Shown here piece after piece: positions 1-8,335 of a stretch of DNA of 64,000 bases. The position numbers and the translations under genes were made by a program. This DNA is from Paenochrobactrum pullorum. Its GTDB lineage: Bacteria > Pseudomonadota > Alphaproteobacteria > Rhizobiales > Rhizobiaceae. How positions within the stretch are numbered: the first letter of the stretch is position 1; each line of letters starts with the position of its first letter. The notes beneath the pieces are model-generated. The model saw only the letters and a list, made by a program, of their open reading frames with translations, was not told the DNA's origin and searched no databases. Where the stretch lies: NCBI RefSeq assembly GCF_041929845.1, contig NZ_JBHEEH010000001.1, forward strand, positions 124,001 through 188,000, in the 5' to 3' direction.

Positions 1-215
1 ACTTGCAGGATAATCCCGGTCAGCCCTGCACCATTGCAGATCAATTGGCGCGTGAAAGGCTGATTGATGTGGAGAAGCGCATTGCTAAATTAATGGCTTT
101 AAAAGCAGAATTGCAAAAAATGCTGGAAAGCTGTGCTCATGGCCGCGTGGATGAATGCCGTGTCATTGAAGTTTTAAGCAATCATGACGAGTGCATTCAC
201 CACCAATCCTCATGA
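1..215 (+). CDS. MerR-family transcriptional regulator, C-terminal part (partial)
   Basis: The gene enters from the left edge and ends at the TGA at 213-215, so only about 71 residues are visible. They form the dimerisation helix and tail typical of metal-responsive MerR regulators of the CueR/HmrR type: a long amphipathic helix with VEKRIAKLMALKAEL, followed by CAHGRVDECRVIEVL, where the paired cysteines resemble the metal-binding loop region. The DNA-binding domain lies outside the window, so neither metal nor target can be named. The TTG at position 3 is an internal codon, not a start. Copper is the commonest effector in close relatives, which is inference only. Confidence 0.7.
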   Translation, partial: LQDNPGQPCTIADQLARERLIDVEKRIAKLMALKAELQKMLESCAHGRVDECRVIEVLSNHDECIHHQSS

Positions 216-1073
216 TTTACGTTTGAAAATCATGTCCTTTGCTGCCAGAACCGCACCGGCAGTAATGAGTAAACAAGCGGCCAGAATACGCCAGCTCGGT
301 TCGGCAGCACCCGCCACAATTAACACAAGCGTGGATAATAGAGGCGCTGCATAGCTGGCTGCACCCAAGACCTGAATATTGCCGCGCTTGACACCATAAT
401 CCCATGCATAAAAGGCCGCCCCCACCGGCAAAAGCCCCAAGCCCAAAATGGCCACCCACTGGCTGGTATTTTCCGGCCAGACGGTTTGTTCCAGCATCAA
501 ATGGCAAAGCAGTGATAAAACCGCAGTTGCTGCACAAAAGCCGGTCACAGCATCGGTGGGCACTTGCTTGAAGCGGCGAGACAACAATGAATAGGTGGCC
601 CACGTCACCGCACAAAGTGCCGCCACCAGATAACCAAAGCCATAACGGGCATCAAAGCCAATGCCGCCACCTTTGGTCACCACCAGCACCATACCGGCAA
701 GCCCCAGCAGCGTTCCGGCAATGTGATAATATTTCAATTTCTCACCCGGCATCAAAGCAGAGCCAACAACGATCAAGAGTGGCCACAGATAAGCGATCAG
801 ACTGGCATCGACGGGCGGCGCATTGCGCAATGCGGTAAAATATAAAAAGTGGTAGCCGAACAACCCGACCACGCCCACCAGCCACACTATAGCTGGCTGG
901 CGGAGGTTTTTGATCGCTTGCGGGCGCCAAATCCAGGAAATGATCCCTAAACAAGCCCCAATAGCAAAGCTCATGGCTGAAAGCTGAAATGGCGGCACCT
1001 GACCTGACGCAGCCGTGAATAAAGCGAGCAAAGCCCACATAAGAATGGCTGCAAAGCCAACCAGAGTTGCCAC
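210..1073 (-). CDS. EamA/DMT-superfamily transporter
   Basis: An inner-membrane protein of about 287 residues with roughly ten hydrophobic segments in two EamA halves, as in drug/metabolite exporters such as YddG and RhaT. Small aliphatic helices dominate and no soluble domain is seen. The longer frame begins at a GTG at 1106, but a GTG at 1071-1073 has a strong GGGAGGGG ribosome site just upstream and begins at the first membrane helix, so I chose it. The 3' end overlaps the end of the convergent MerR gene by 6 bases. Substrate is unknown; amino-acid or metabolite export is the family norm. Confidence 0.8.
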   Translation of the reverse strand: MATLVGFAAILMWALLALFTAASGQVPPFQLSAMSFAIGACLGIISWIWRPQAIKNLRQPAIVWLVGVVGLFGYHFLYFTALRNAPPVDASLIAYLWPLLIVVGSALMPGEKLKYYHIAGTLLGLAGMVLVVTKGGGIGFDARYGFGYLVAALCAVTWATYSLLSRRFKQVPTDAVTGFCAATAVLSLLCHLMLEQTVWPENTSQWVAILGLGLLPVGAAFYAWDYGVKRGNIQVLGAASYAAPLLSTLVLIVAGAAEPSWRILAACLLITAGAVLAAKDMIFKRKS

Positions 1074-1142
1074 GTCCCCTCCCGTTTCAATGCCCCCTGA
1101 CCACACATCCCCTCTGTTGTCAGTTCACTGACTGGAATGCGA

Positions 1143-1931
1143 TCAGTTTACTTTTTCAAAACGCGTGGCTGAAACTTTAACCGTTCCTATTTTTGTGCCG
1201 ATGCGTGCTTCTACCGGGGCATAAATGCCTGAATTTCCAAGTGTTGCAAAACTTATACTGATCTTACTCTTATTGGCCAGATAATTAATTGATTCTTTGT
1301 CCTTTTGATAACCACCCAGCGGCACAAAGCGAGCGGTACATTCCACGGTTTCACCTTTAAAACCTTTAGTGGAATATTTGCCCTTTCCCGAATAGGTCAA
1401 ACGTAAATCAGCCCGCGTCTGACCATCAAAGGTTTTCAAGACTTGTGCACAAACATCCTGCGGTGATTTTGCCCTAATCATCATCGCTGAAATCGGATCG
1501 GAAATGTTTTTCAAATGTACTTCGGTCAGCGCTACCCAAGGATCGCGTTTTTTTACTGCCGGTGAATTTTTGGTATCTGTTACACGGCCATTAGCAAAAC
1601 GGATCGTCGTCGATTTGGCTTTTTTCTTATGTTGATATTGCAAATGATAAGAGCTTGGCCAAAAACTGCCCTTAGCCATTTTGCCGTTGATCGACAAGGT
1701 GCCATCGGTCTGATCGAAGATACGAGCGATTCCCGAACTGGCAAAATCACCTTTCAAAATATAATCATTCTGGCCAATATGGGTCTGCGTATTGGCGCGG
1801 GCAATCGTCAAACCAATGATAGAAATCCTGTATTGGGTGGCATAAACATCATCAGCATACGCTGAAGCATTTTGCGACATTAAGCTTGCAAAACCGACAG
1901 ACCCCACCAATAAAAATTTTATAATCGACAT
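1143..1931 (-). CDS. DUF3108 domain-containing exported protein
   Basis: A protein of about 262 residues with an N-terminal signal peptide (MSIIKFLLVGSVGFASLMSQ, then an Ala-rich cleavage region near ASAYA) and a beta-rich body that matches the DUF3108 family: YRISIIGLTIARA near the start, and Trp/Gly-rich strands after it. DUF3108 proteins are exported or periplasmic and have no proven activity. The start at 1931 is chosen over the upstream 1973 codon because GGAGG lies 8 bases before it and the signal peptide begins there. It is divergent from rpmB across a 345-base gap, a neighbourhood usual in Rhizobiales. Confidence 0.75.
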   Translation of the reverse strand: MSIIKFLLVGSVGFASLMSQNASAYADDVYATQYRISIIGLTIARANTQTHIGQNDYILKGDFASSGIARIFDQTDGTLSINGKMAKGSFWPSSYHLQYQHKKKAKSTTIRFANGRVTDTKNSPAVKKRDPWVALTEVHLKNISDPISAMMIRAKSPQDVCAQVLKTFDGQTRADLRLTYSGKGKYSTKGFKGETVECTARFVPLGGYQKDKESINYLANKSKISISFATLGNSGIYAPVEARIGTKIGTVKVSATRFEKVN

Positions 1932-2120
1932 AAAGAGGCCTCCGTTCGGTGATTCAAACCATATTTGCAGCAAATTTATCCTTTAAAACTTGTATTGAAG
2001 TGTGAAACAGCTAAAATAGGCAAAGTTATGTTTCGTTAACTTATCCCGCATAAAGAGCGTCAAGCCGATCTTTTGTGGCAAGTAAGACCAAGCAAAATAG
2101 CCTTGACGTTGCAAAGCGAC

Positions 2121-2149
2121 TTGACTGTTTGCGCTCCGGACACTATAGA
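2121..2149 (+). promoter_or_regulatory. Probable housekeeping promoter of rpmB
   Basis: TTGACT at 2121-2126 and TATAGA at 2144-2149 are separated by 17 bases, a good sigma-70 type match. Transcription would begin near 2156 and give a leader of about 120 bases before rpmB. The rest of the 1932-2276 gap shows no other clear element. Confidence 0.55.
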
Positions 2150-2276
2150 AACGCAACTTTCCCTTTAGGCCGCCTGTCCGATATTGCGCGCCAGCAGCAG
2201 TTTTAGCTGTGATGTGTATTAGTTCGGGCATTCAGGTCGGGGCCTTGAGAAACAGAATTTTGAAGGTGAGACCAAA

Positions 2277-2573
2277 ATGTCCCGCGCTTGTGAATTGACC
2301 GGTAAAGCGGTCCAATACGGCAACAATGTCAGCCACGCGAACAACAAGACGCGTCGCCGCTTTTTGCCAAACCTTTGCAACGTAACCCTGATGTCCGATG
2401 CTTTGGGCATGAGCTATCGTTTGCGTGTTTCCGCCCATGCTCTGCGTTCCGTAGAACATCGCGGTGGTTTGGATTCATTCCTTGCTAAATCAGACGACAA
2501 AGAGCTGTCACAGCGCGCACGTCTTCTGAAGCGCCAGATTGCTAAAAAGCAAGCTGAAGCTGTAAGCGCTTAA
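2277..2573 (+). CDS. rpmB: 50S ribosomal protein L28
   Basis: A 98-residue protein of the large ribosomal subunit. The N-terminus MSRACELTGKAVQYGNNVSH and the following basic NNKTRRRFLPNL are the L28 signature, and the length fits the alphaproteobacterial form, which is longer than the 78-residue E. coli protein through a Lys-rich C-terminal helix. The ribosome site GAAGGTGAG precedes the ATG. It is monocistronic, with its own promoter at 2121-2149 and a hairpin terminator at 2604-2630. Confidence 0.97.
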   Translation: MSRACELTGKAVQYGNNVSHANNKTRRRFLPNLCNVTLMSDALGMSYRLRVSAHALRSVEHRGGLDSFLAKSDDKELSQRARLLKRQIAKKQAEAVSA

Positions 2574-2603
2574 TATTTAAGCCTTTTATGGCCAAATAAT
2601 CGC

Positions 2604-2630
2604 GGGGTCGGCCTTGGTCGACCCTTTTTG
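2604..2630 (+). terminator. Intrinsic terminator of rpmB
   Basis: GGGTCG at 2605-2610 pairs with CGACCC at 2619-2624 around an 8-base loop, followed directly by five T residues. The stem is short. It ends only 26 bases before the candidate preQ1 aptamer, so read-through may feed the next gene. Confidence 0.7.
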
Positions 2631-2655
2631 CTGTCCTAAGATCCCAGATCTGCAA

Positions 2656-2684
2656 CTGGTTCCATTACCCAGGATAAAAAAATG
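2656..2684 (+). promoter_or_regulatory. Candidate preQ1-I riboswitch overlapping the start of the transporter gene
   Basis: CTGG (2656-2659) pairs with CCAG (2669-2672) to form P1. The loop reads TTCCATTAC, matching the UUC...AC features of preQ1-I aptamers. It is followed by an A-rich tail, ATAAAAAA, as in known members. CAT (2663-2665) in the loop can pair with the start codon ATG (2682-2684) to close the H-type pseudoknot. The probable ribosome site AGGA (2671-2674) overlaps the P1 3' strand, so ligand binding would hide both ribosome site and AUG. The downstream gene is a queuosine-precursor transporter, as expected of this class. P1 is only 4 bp. Confidence 0.6.
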
Positions 2685-3350
2685 TTCAGTGAACGAACTT
2701 TAAATACCCGCACTTTGATTCCAGCTGTTTTGGCTCTGCTGCCGGCTATCTTGGCAATGTGCGTATCTGTTGCCGCCTCCAATATCCTTGTCCAGTATCA
2801 GTTCAACTATTTCGGACTTGGCGATATTCTCACTTGGGGTGCCTTCACCTATCCGCTGGCGTTCCTCGTCAATGACCTCACCAATCGCCGCTATGGCCCG
2901 CAGGCTGCGCGTAAAGTGGTGTTGGCAGGTTTTGTGCTTGGCGTGATTATGTCGATCTGGCTGGCAACACCGCGAATCGCTATTGCATCCGGCAGTGCAT
3001 TTTTATTCGCGCAAATGCTCGATATCAGCGTCTTTGACCGTTTGCGCCGTTTATCATGGTGGAAAGCCCCCTTTGCCGCCGCTATGCTTGGCTCGGTGCT
3101 GGATACTATTTTGTTTTTCTCCATCGCTTTTGCCGCGCAATTTGCGTGGATCGACCAGATGACCGGCCACACTGATTCTTCACTCACCGAAATTGTGCCA
3201 TTTCTAGGCCAGCCGGTAGCGCTGTGGATGTCGCTGGCGATTGGTGATTTCCTCATCAAAGTTATCATGGGCACGCTGATGCTGGTGCCTTATGGCGCGA
3301 TTCTGGCAATCTTCATGCCAGCGGTTTATTCACCTGACAAAACCCGTTAA
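2682..3350 (+). CDS. yhhQ: Queuosine precursor transporter, YhhQ/VUT family (DUF165)
   Basis: A 222-residue inner-membrane protein with about six hydrophobic segments. The motif region LTWGAFTYPLAFLVNDLTNR near residue 45 is diagnostic of the YhhQ/COG1738 family, which imports preQ0 and preQ1 for salvage into the queuosine modification of tRNA. The ATG at 2682 follows AGGA by 7 bases and lies within the candidate preQ1-I riboswitch, so the gene is probably repressed at translation when preQ1 is plentiful. A hairpin at 3363-3387 follows the gene. Confidence 0.9.
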   Translation: MFSERTLNTRTLIPAVLALLPAILAMCVSVAASNILVQYQFNYFGLGDILTWGAFTYPLAFLVNDLTNRRYGPQAARKVVLAGFVLGVIMSIWLATPRIAIASGSAFLFAQMLDISVFDRLRRLSWWKAPFAAAMLGSVLDTILFFSIAFAAQFAWIDQMTGHTDSSLTEIVPFLGQPVALWMSLAIGDFLIKVIMGTLMLVPYGAILAIFMPAVYSPDKTR

Positions 3351-3362
3351 AGATACATTCTC

Positions 3363-3399
3363 AGCCGCTTGTTTCAAAATAGCGGCTCTTCCTTCTTTA
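3363..3399 (+). terminator. Probable terminator after yhhQ
   Basis: AGCCGCT (3363-3369) pairs with AGCGGCT (3381-3387) around an 11-base loop, followed by a pyrimidine-rich stretch that has Ts broken by Cs. The imperfect T tract lowers confidence. Confidence 0.5.
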
Positions 3400-3511
3400 T
3401 CTGATGAAATTTCCAAACCGGTTTGCCGAAACGCTGATTTTACGCTTTACTAGAGCTTTCAATCAAATGTTTCTGCACCGGTTTTCTTTATTCAGATAAG
3501 GATTTTTTTAA

Positions 3512-4252
3512 ATGTCTTTGCACAAACAAAAGCTTCCTCTCGTGATTATAACCGGTGCCAGCTCCGGCATTGGCCTTGCCACGGCGAAACTGTTTGCAAA
3601 ACGCGGTCATCCGTTGCTGCTCTTGGCGCGCCGTCTTGAAATCATGGAAGCGCTGCATTTGCCGCACACCCTATGCAAGGCTGTGGATGTGACTGATCGC
3701 GCAGGCTTGATTGAGGCGGTTAAACAGGCTGAAAGCCTCTATGGTGCAGCCGATGCAATCATCAATAATGCAGGCGTCATGTTGCTGGGCGATATGACCA
3801 ATCAAAACCCTGATGAATGGGATCGTATGCTGGAGGTCAATGTCAAAGGATTGCTTAATGGCATCCATGCGGTGGCAGGCTCAATGGTTAAGCGTCAGCA
3901 TGGCACAATCATCAATATCAGTTCGGTCGCAGGGCGCAAAACATTCGCCAATCATGTGGCCTATACAGCCACAAAATTTGCCGTCCACGGCCTTTCAGAA
4001 AATCTGCGGGAAGAACTCTCCCCTCATAATATACGTGTTGTAACGATTGCTCCAGGTGCTGTTGAAACCGAGTTGTTAAGCCACACCAGTAATGAAAGCA
4101 TCAAAGCCGGCTATGAAGACTGGAAGAAAAATATGGGCGCATCCGTGTTGAGTCCTGAAGATGTCGCGCGTGCCATTTTCTATGCTTATGAGCAACCGCA
4201 GGGTGTTTGTATCCGGGAAATTGTGCTGGCTTCAACACGCCAACAAGCGTGA
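3512..4252 (+). CDS. Short-chain dehydrogenase/reductase, YdfG-like
   Basis: A 246-residue classical SDR with a Rossmann fold. Visible are the cofactor loop TGASSGIG (near residue 15), NNAG (near 87), the catalytic Ser in INISSVAG and the YTATK active site. LLLARRLEIM after the second strand ends in Arg-Arg, which suggests NADP(H) preference. The C-terminal part resembles YdfG-type enzymes acting on 3-hydroxy acids or serine, but substrate cannot be assigned. AAGGA precedes the ATG. It stands alone between two terminators; a 12-bp palindrome CAAACCGGTTTG lies upstream at 3414-3425. Confidence 0.85.
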   Translation: MSLHKQKLPLVIITGASSGIGLATAKLFAKRGHPLLLLARRLEIMEALHLPHTLCKAVDVTDRAGLIEAVKQAESLYGAADAIINNAGVMLLGDMTNQNPDEWDRMLEVNVKGLLNGIHAVAGSMVKRQHGTIINISSVAGRKTFANHVAYTATKFAVHGLSENLREELSPHNIRVVTIAPGAVETELLSHTSNESIKAGYEDWKKNMGASVLSPEDVARAIFYAYEQPQGVCIREIVLASTRQQA

Positions 4253-4275
4253 ATTAAAGACTGAAACATAAAAAA

Positions 4276-4309
4276 CCTCCGGAAACGAACTGCTTCCGGA
4301 GGCTTTTTT
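4276..4309. terminator. Bidirectional terminator between the SDR gene and cobT
   Basis: CCTCCGGAA (4276-4284) and TTCCGGAGG (4294-4302) form a perfect 9-bp stem with a 9-base loop. It is flanked by an A run on the left and a T run on the right, so it can end transcription from both converging genes. Confidence 0.9.
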
Positions 4310-4328
4310 AATAGGTCTGAGACTCAGA

Positions 4329-6221
4329 TCAGCGTTTTGAACCGCCTTTATGTCCCTGTTCTTCAAAGAGTGAAGCAAGCTGTTCGGTCATCGCGCCCGC
4401 CAGTTCTTCGGCATCTACAATCGTCACCGCGCGCTGATAGTAACGGGTCACGTCATGGCCGATACCAATTGCAATCAGCTCGACCGGTGAGCGCGTTTCA
4501 ATCTCTTCAATCACGCCACGCAAATGACGTTCCAGATAGTTGCCGGGATTAACCGAAAGCGTAGAATCGTCAACCGGCGCACCATCAGAGATTACCATCA
4601 GTATTTTACGCTGCTCAGAACGCGCCAGCAAACGCTGATGTGCCCAAATAAGCGCTTCACCGTCGATATTCTCTTTCAGCAACCCTTCCCGCATCATCAG
4701 GCCAAGATTGCGACGTGCACGTCTCCACGGGGCGTCTGCAGCCTTATAAATGATATGGCGAAGGTCATTCAGACGACCTGGTGCTGCTGGCTTGCCACGC
4801 GCAAGCCATGCTTCACGCGATTGACCGCCCTTCCATGCTTTGGTGGTAAAGCCCAAAATTTCGACTTTAACGCCGCAACGCTCCAGAGTGCGTGCCAGAA
4901 TATCAGCGCAAGTTGCTGCGACAGTAATCGGACGACCACGCATTGAGCCGGAATTATCAATCACCAGTGTCACCACTGTATCGCGGAAATCCGTATCGCG
5001 TTCCCATTTATAAGAAAGCGGCTGAGTCGGGTCGATCACCACACGCATCAAACGTGCGGTATCAAGATAGCCCTCTTCCAGATCGAAATCCCATGAACGG
5101 TTTTGCTGCGCCATCAAACGACGTTGTAAACGGTTGGCAAGCCGGCCAACAACGCCTTGCAAATTGGCAAGCTGCTTGTCGAGAAAACCGCGCAAGCGCT
5201 CAAGCTCTGCCTCATCGCACAGATCGGTTGCTTCCACCGTTTCGTCAAACTCACGGGTGAAAACTTTATAATCAAGCTGCTGCGCCAGATTATCAAACGG
5301 TTGCCCCGGACGACGGGCTTCGCCCGGCGTTTCGGCATCGATTTCCTCGCCGTCATCCACATCGTCCGAATTAGCGTCAGCGGCTTCCATTTCGCCCTGT
5401 TCGCCGTCATCACTGGAATCTTCCGATTCTTCGTTTTCCGTCTGGTCAGAGCCTTCCTGCTCTTCAGCACCGCCGTCTTCGTTTTCTTCCGGGTCTGGCG
5501 TATCGTCGCTCTGTTCCTCATTATTATCGTCTTGAGGATTTTGTGATAAGTCTTCCGCCATTTCCATCGAAGCCAGCATATTGCGCACAACACGCGCAAA
5601 CGCATCCTGATCTTCTAGGTTTTCGACCAAATGCTCGATATCCGCACCGGCTTTGTCTTCGATCCAGTCGCGCCACAAATCCAGCAAATTGCCGGCTTCT
5701 TTCGGCGCTTCACGACCGGTCAGCTTTTCACGGATCAGCAAAGAAACAGCCTCTTCGAGAGGAGCCTCTTCTTTTTCCATGACAGCTGTATAATTGGCGC
5801 GAGCATATTTATCGGCCAGCATAGAGCTTAAATTATCGCCGACACCAACCATGGCACGTGCGCCGATGGCTTCAACGCGCGCTTGTTCAACCGCATCAAA
5901 AATAGCGCGCGCCTGTTTGCCTTCAGGTGCCAGACCTGCATGAATGCGCGGATTATGGCGCGCTTGACGCAATGCCATCGAATCGCCCAAACCACGCGTG
6001 ATAGCAATATCATTCGCGGTTGGTCGCTTCGGCAGATCCGGCAATCTGGCACGATTGCCGGTCAAAGCCGGACGATCATTACTGAAACCGACCTCGAACT
6101 CGTTGGAACCGGCAATAGCCCGCATACATGCGGTTACTGCCCGTTTGAACGGTTCCGAATCGATTGGCGTTTGCCGCCTCTGCCGCGAATTATCGCCTGC
6201 ACCTGCCCCTATTCCGGCCAT
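4329..6221 (-). CDS. cobT: Cobaltochelatase subunit CobT
   Basis: About 630 residues, the usual CobT length. CobT partners CobS and CobN in the ATP-dependent insertion of cobalt into hydrogenobyrinic acid a,c-diamide, the aerobic route to vitamin B12. An N-terminal helical domain is followed by a long acidic stretch (about residues 227-295, mostly Glu/Asp) and a C-terminal VWA domain. The VWA MIDAS motif DNSGSMRG is near residue 420, followed by the conserved GFTTKAW strand. The start is taken as the ATG at 6221; an in-frame GTG directly before it is possible. It follows cobS by about 15 bases, so the two are co-transcribed. CobN is not in the window. Confidence 0.96.
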   Translation of the reverse strand: MAGIGAGAGDNSRQRRQTPIDSEPFKRAVTACMRAIAGSNEFEVGFSNDRPALTGNRARLPDLPKRPTANDIAITRGLGDSMALRQARHNPRIHAGLAPEGKQARAIFDAVEQARVEAIGARAMVGVGDNLSSMLADKYARANYTAVMEKEEAPLEEAVSLLIREKLTGREAPKEAGNLLDLWRDWIEDKAGADIEHLVENLEDQDAFARVVRNMLASMEMAEDLSQNPQDDNNEEQSDDTPDPEENEDGGAEEQEGSDQTENEESEDSSDDGEQGEMEAADANSDDVDDGEEIDAETPGEARRPGQPFDNLAQQLDYKVFTREFDETVEATDLCDEAELERLRGFLDKQLANLQGVVGRLANRLQRRLMAQQNRSWDFDLEEGYLDTARLMRVVIDPTQPLSYKWERDTDFRDTVVTLVIDNSGSMRGRPITVAATCADILARTLERCGVKVEILGFTTKAWKGGQSREAWLARGKPAAPGRLNDLRHIIYKAADAPWRRARRNLGLMMREGLLKENIDGEALIWAHQRLLARSEQRKILMVISDGAPVDDSTLSVNPGNYLERHLRGVIEEIETRSPVELIAIGIGHDVTRYYQRAVTIVDAEELAGAMTEQLASLFEEQGHKGGSKR

Positions 6222-6236
6222 CACAATTCACCGCTT

Positions 6237-7223
6237 TCAAGCCAGAGCGACGTTAACTGCCGATTCTGGCAATTCAGCACCAAATGCACGTTGGTAGAAC
6301 TCAGCCACAATCGCGCGTTCCAGCTCATCACATTTGTTAAGGAATGTTACGCGGAAAGCAAAGCCCACATCATTGAAGATTGCAGCATTTTCAGCCCAAG
6401 TAATTACTGTACGCGGGCTCATCACGGTGGACAAATCGCCATTGATGAAAGCCTGACGGGTCATATCGGCAACGCGCACCATCTTATTGACGATGTCGCG
6501 GCCTTCTTCATTCTGGTAATGTTTGGCTTTGGCCAAAATGATTGCAACTTCATTGTCATGCGGCAGATAGTTCAAGGTGGTCACGATTGACCAACGGTCC
6601 ATCTGTGCCTGGTTGATCTGCTGTGTACCGTGATAAAGACCGGTCGTATCGCCCAAGCCCACAGTGTTGGCGGTCGCAAACAAACGGAAAGATGGGTGCG
6701 GATTGATGACGCGGCTCTGATCGAGCAGTGTCAAACGGCCTGAAGCTTCCAGCACGCGCTGGATCACGAACATCACATCAGGGCGACCGGCATCATATTC
6801 ATCGAACACCAGCGCAACATTGCGCTGATAAGCCCAAGGCAGAATACCATCTTTAAATTCGGTAATCTGCATACCGTCTTTGACAACGATTGCATCTTTG
6901 CCGACGAGATCAATACGGCTGACATGACTGTCGAGGTTGACGCGGATACAAGGCCAGTTGAGGCGTGCTGCAACCTGTTCGATATGGGTGGATTTACCAG
7001 TACCGTGATAGCCAGACACCATAACGCGGCGGTTATAGGCAAAGCCTGCAAGGATCGCCAATGTTGTTTGTTTATCAAATAGATAATCAGGATCGATGTC
7101 CGGCACATTCGAATCAGTCATCGAAAATGCAGGAACCTGCAAATCGGAATCAATCCCGAATACTTCGCGTACCGATACTGTTGTATCCGGCAAATTGGTG
7201 ATATCCCGCTCAACCTTATTCAT
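6237..7223 (-). CDS. cobS: Cobaltochelatase subunit CobS (AAA+ ATPase)
   Basis: A 328-residue AAA+ ATPase of the MoxR/CobS type that assembles with CobT into the chaperone ring of aerobic cobaltochelatase. Walker A GYHGTGKST is at residues 71-79 and Walker B ALVFDEYDAG near 130; the FRLFATANTVGLGDTTGLY sensor-1 region follows. The open frame extends upstream to 7334, but only the Met at 7223 begins the conserved N-terminus and it follows GGAGG. It precedes cobT in one operon. The 300 bases between this start and the J-domain gene show no gene or clear terminator. Confidence 0.96.
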   Translation of the reverse strand: MNKVERDITNLPDTTVSVREVFGIDSDLQVPAFSMTDSNVPDIDPDYLFDKQTTLAILAGFAYNRRVMVSGYHGTGKSTHIEQVAARLNWPCIRVNLDSHVSRIDLVGKDAIVVKDGMQITEFKDGILPWAYQRNVALVFDEYDAGRPDVMFVIQRVLEASGRLTLLDQSRVINPHPSFRLFATANTVGLGDTTGLYHGTQQINQAQMDRWSIVTTLNYLPHDNEVAIILAKAKHYQNEEGRDIVNKMVRVADMTRQAFINGDLSTVMSPRTVITWAENAAIFNDVGFAFRVTFLNKCDELERAIVAEFYQRAFGAELPESAVNVALA

Positions 7224-7523
7224 CATGCCTCCAAAGCGGCAGGGGAGGAGAACCAGCCGCTCATTCCTTTTGCTTTCTCGCAAGCTATCCGCGTTTTTTA
7301 AACAACGGGATGCCCTGTTAAATAATGCGGGCATCTTGGCATGAGCTGTAGATAACGCTATGCGACAAAAAATGTCCGTCTGTACTTCACATTTTTTCTA
7401 ACGTCTGAACTGTCACGGTTCAAGCTGAACTCGTGCCGTGATCAGATATTTATTTCACTGTTTTAACCAAAAGAGCAATAAATACTCAAATATAAAGCAG
7501 TGTTACATTCATTATTGAAGCTT

Positions 7524-8159
7524 TTACGAGCAAAAACCCGATGACTTCAACAATTGATAGGCTTGAATAACATCACGGAAGCGGTCTTCCGAAGCGCGAT
7601 CACCGCCATTACGGTCGGGATGGTGCTGCTTCACCAATTCCTTATATTTGGTTTTGATGTCATCGCTTGAAGCGCTGGCATCCAATCCTAACGTCCCAAG
7701 CGCTTTTGCCTCCAAAGCACGTGGTTTGCGCAATTGTGCCGCTGCGCGGGCATTATCCTTCTGGTCTTTAAACAAGTTGAAAGGATCGCGTATACGGTTG
7801 TGATAAGCCGCCGACCCTGAGCGCATTCGTGCCATATCGGGCGAAGTGCGGGAAGCACCGGATGCTGAGTTAGACGAGGTTGTCCAAGTAGGCCGGTTGC
7901 CGGTCAGAGCTTCCTTTTGCAAACGTGCAATTTCACCGTCTGAAACGCCGGAGAAATAGTTAAAGCTCTTATTATATTCCCTGACATGATCGATACAAAA
8001 ATGAAAATACTCACCTTCACGATCACGTCCGACCGGCGCTTTATGCGTTCCAGGTTTGAGGCATCCATCCCATCGGCAATCAGGCACCGACGACTTAGCC
8101 TCGGCCTTCTTCTTACCACCAATACGAATGCTGTCGAAATATTTTGAATTGATTGTCAT
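7524..8159 (-). CDS. J-domain protein (DnaJ family) with N-terminal Cys/His region
   Basis: A 211-residue protein whose last 55 residues form a J domain with the HPD triad in KQHHPDRNGG, so it should stimulate an Hsp70 ATPase. The N-terminal part has Cys28, Cys33, a His in GTHKAP and FHFCIDHV, a possible metal site of a kind found in Rhizobiales relatives. The middle is low-complexity Ser/Arg-rich. It lies between cobS and bolA, an arrangement repeated in Rhizobiales; whether it helps CobST assembly is untested inference. The start at 8159 is followed by MTINSKYFDSIRI, conserved in the family. Confidence 0.85.
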   Translation of the reverse strand: MTINSKYFDSIRIGGKKKAEAKSSVPDCRWDGCLKPGTHKAPVGRDREGEYFHFCIDHVREYNKSFNYFSGVSDGEIARLQKEALTGNRPTWTTSSNSASGASRTSPDMARMRSGSAAYHNRIRDPFNLFKDQKDNARAAAQLRKPRALEAKALGTLGLDASASSDDIKTKYKELVKQHHPDRNGGDRASEDRFRDVIQAYQLLKSSGFCS

Positions 8160-8205
8160 GATGTCAAATTATGCGGATAAAGAGTTTTCAAACAAGAATT
8201 GACTT

Positions 8206-8232
8206 TTTATCATGATGCAGATTCATGATAAA
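8206..8232. promoter_or_regulatory. 10-bp inverted repeat in the divergent J-protein/bolA promoter
   Basis: TTTATCATGA (8206-8215) and TCATGATAAA (8223-8232) are perfect inverted copies with a 7-base spacer. A second palindrome, GACGTAATCACGTC, lies at 8279-8292. Both are in the gap between divergent genes, where an operator is plausible; the regulator is unknown. Confidence 0.4.
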
Positions 8233-8335
8233 GCGAGGACGAAACATCTGCTTCCTGTGCGGATTTGCCCCACATCAAGACGTAATCACGTCACTTATAT
8301 GGGAGTTAGTACCTATATGGGGAGAAGTTGAGCAA

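Noticed and set aside
1983..2231. Minus-strand open frames in the rpmB leader
   Set aside because: No homology, no ribosome site, and they cover the rpmB promoter and leader.
5157..5546. Long open frames opposite cobT
   Set aside because: They lie across the acidic Glu/Asp-rich coding stretch, whose codon bias opens other frames; no domain is recognisable.
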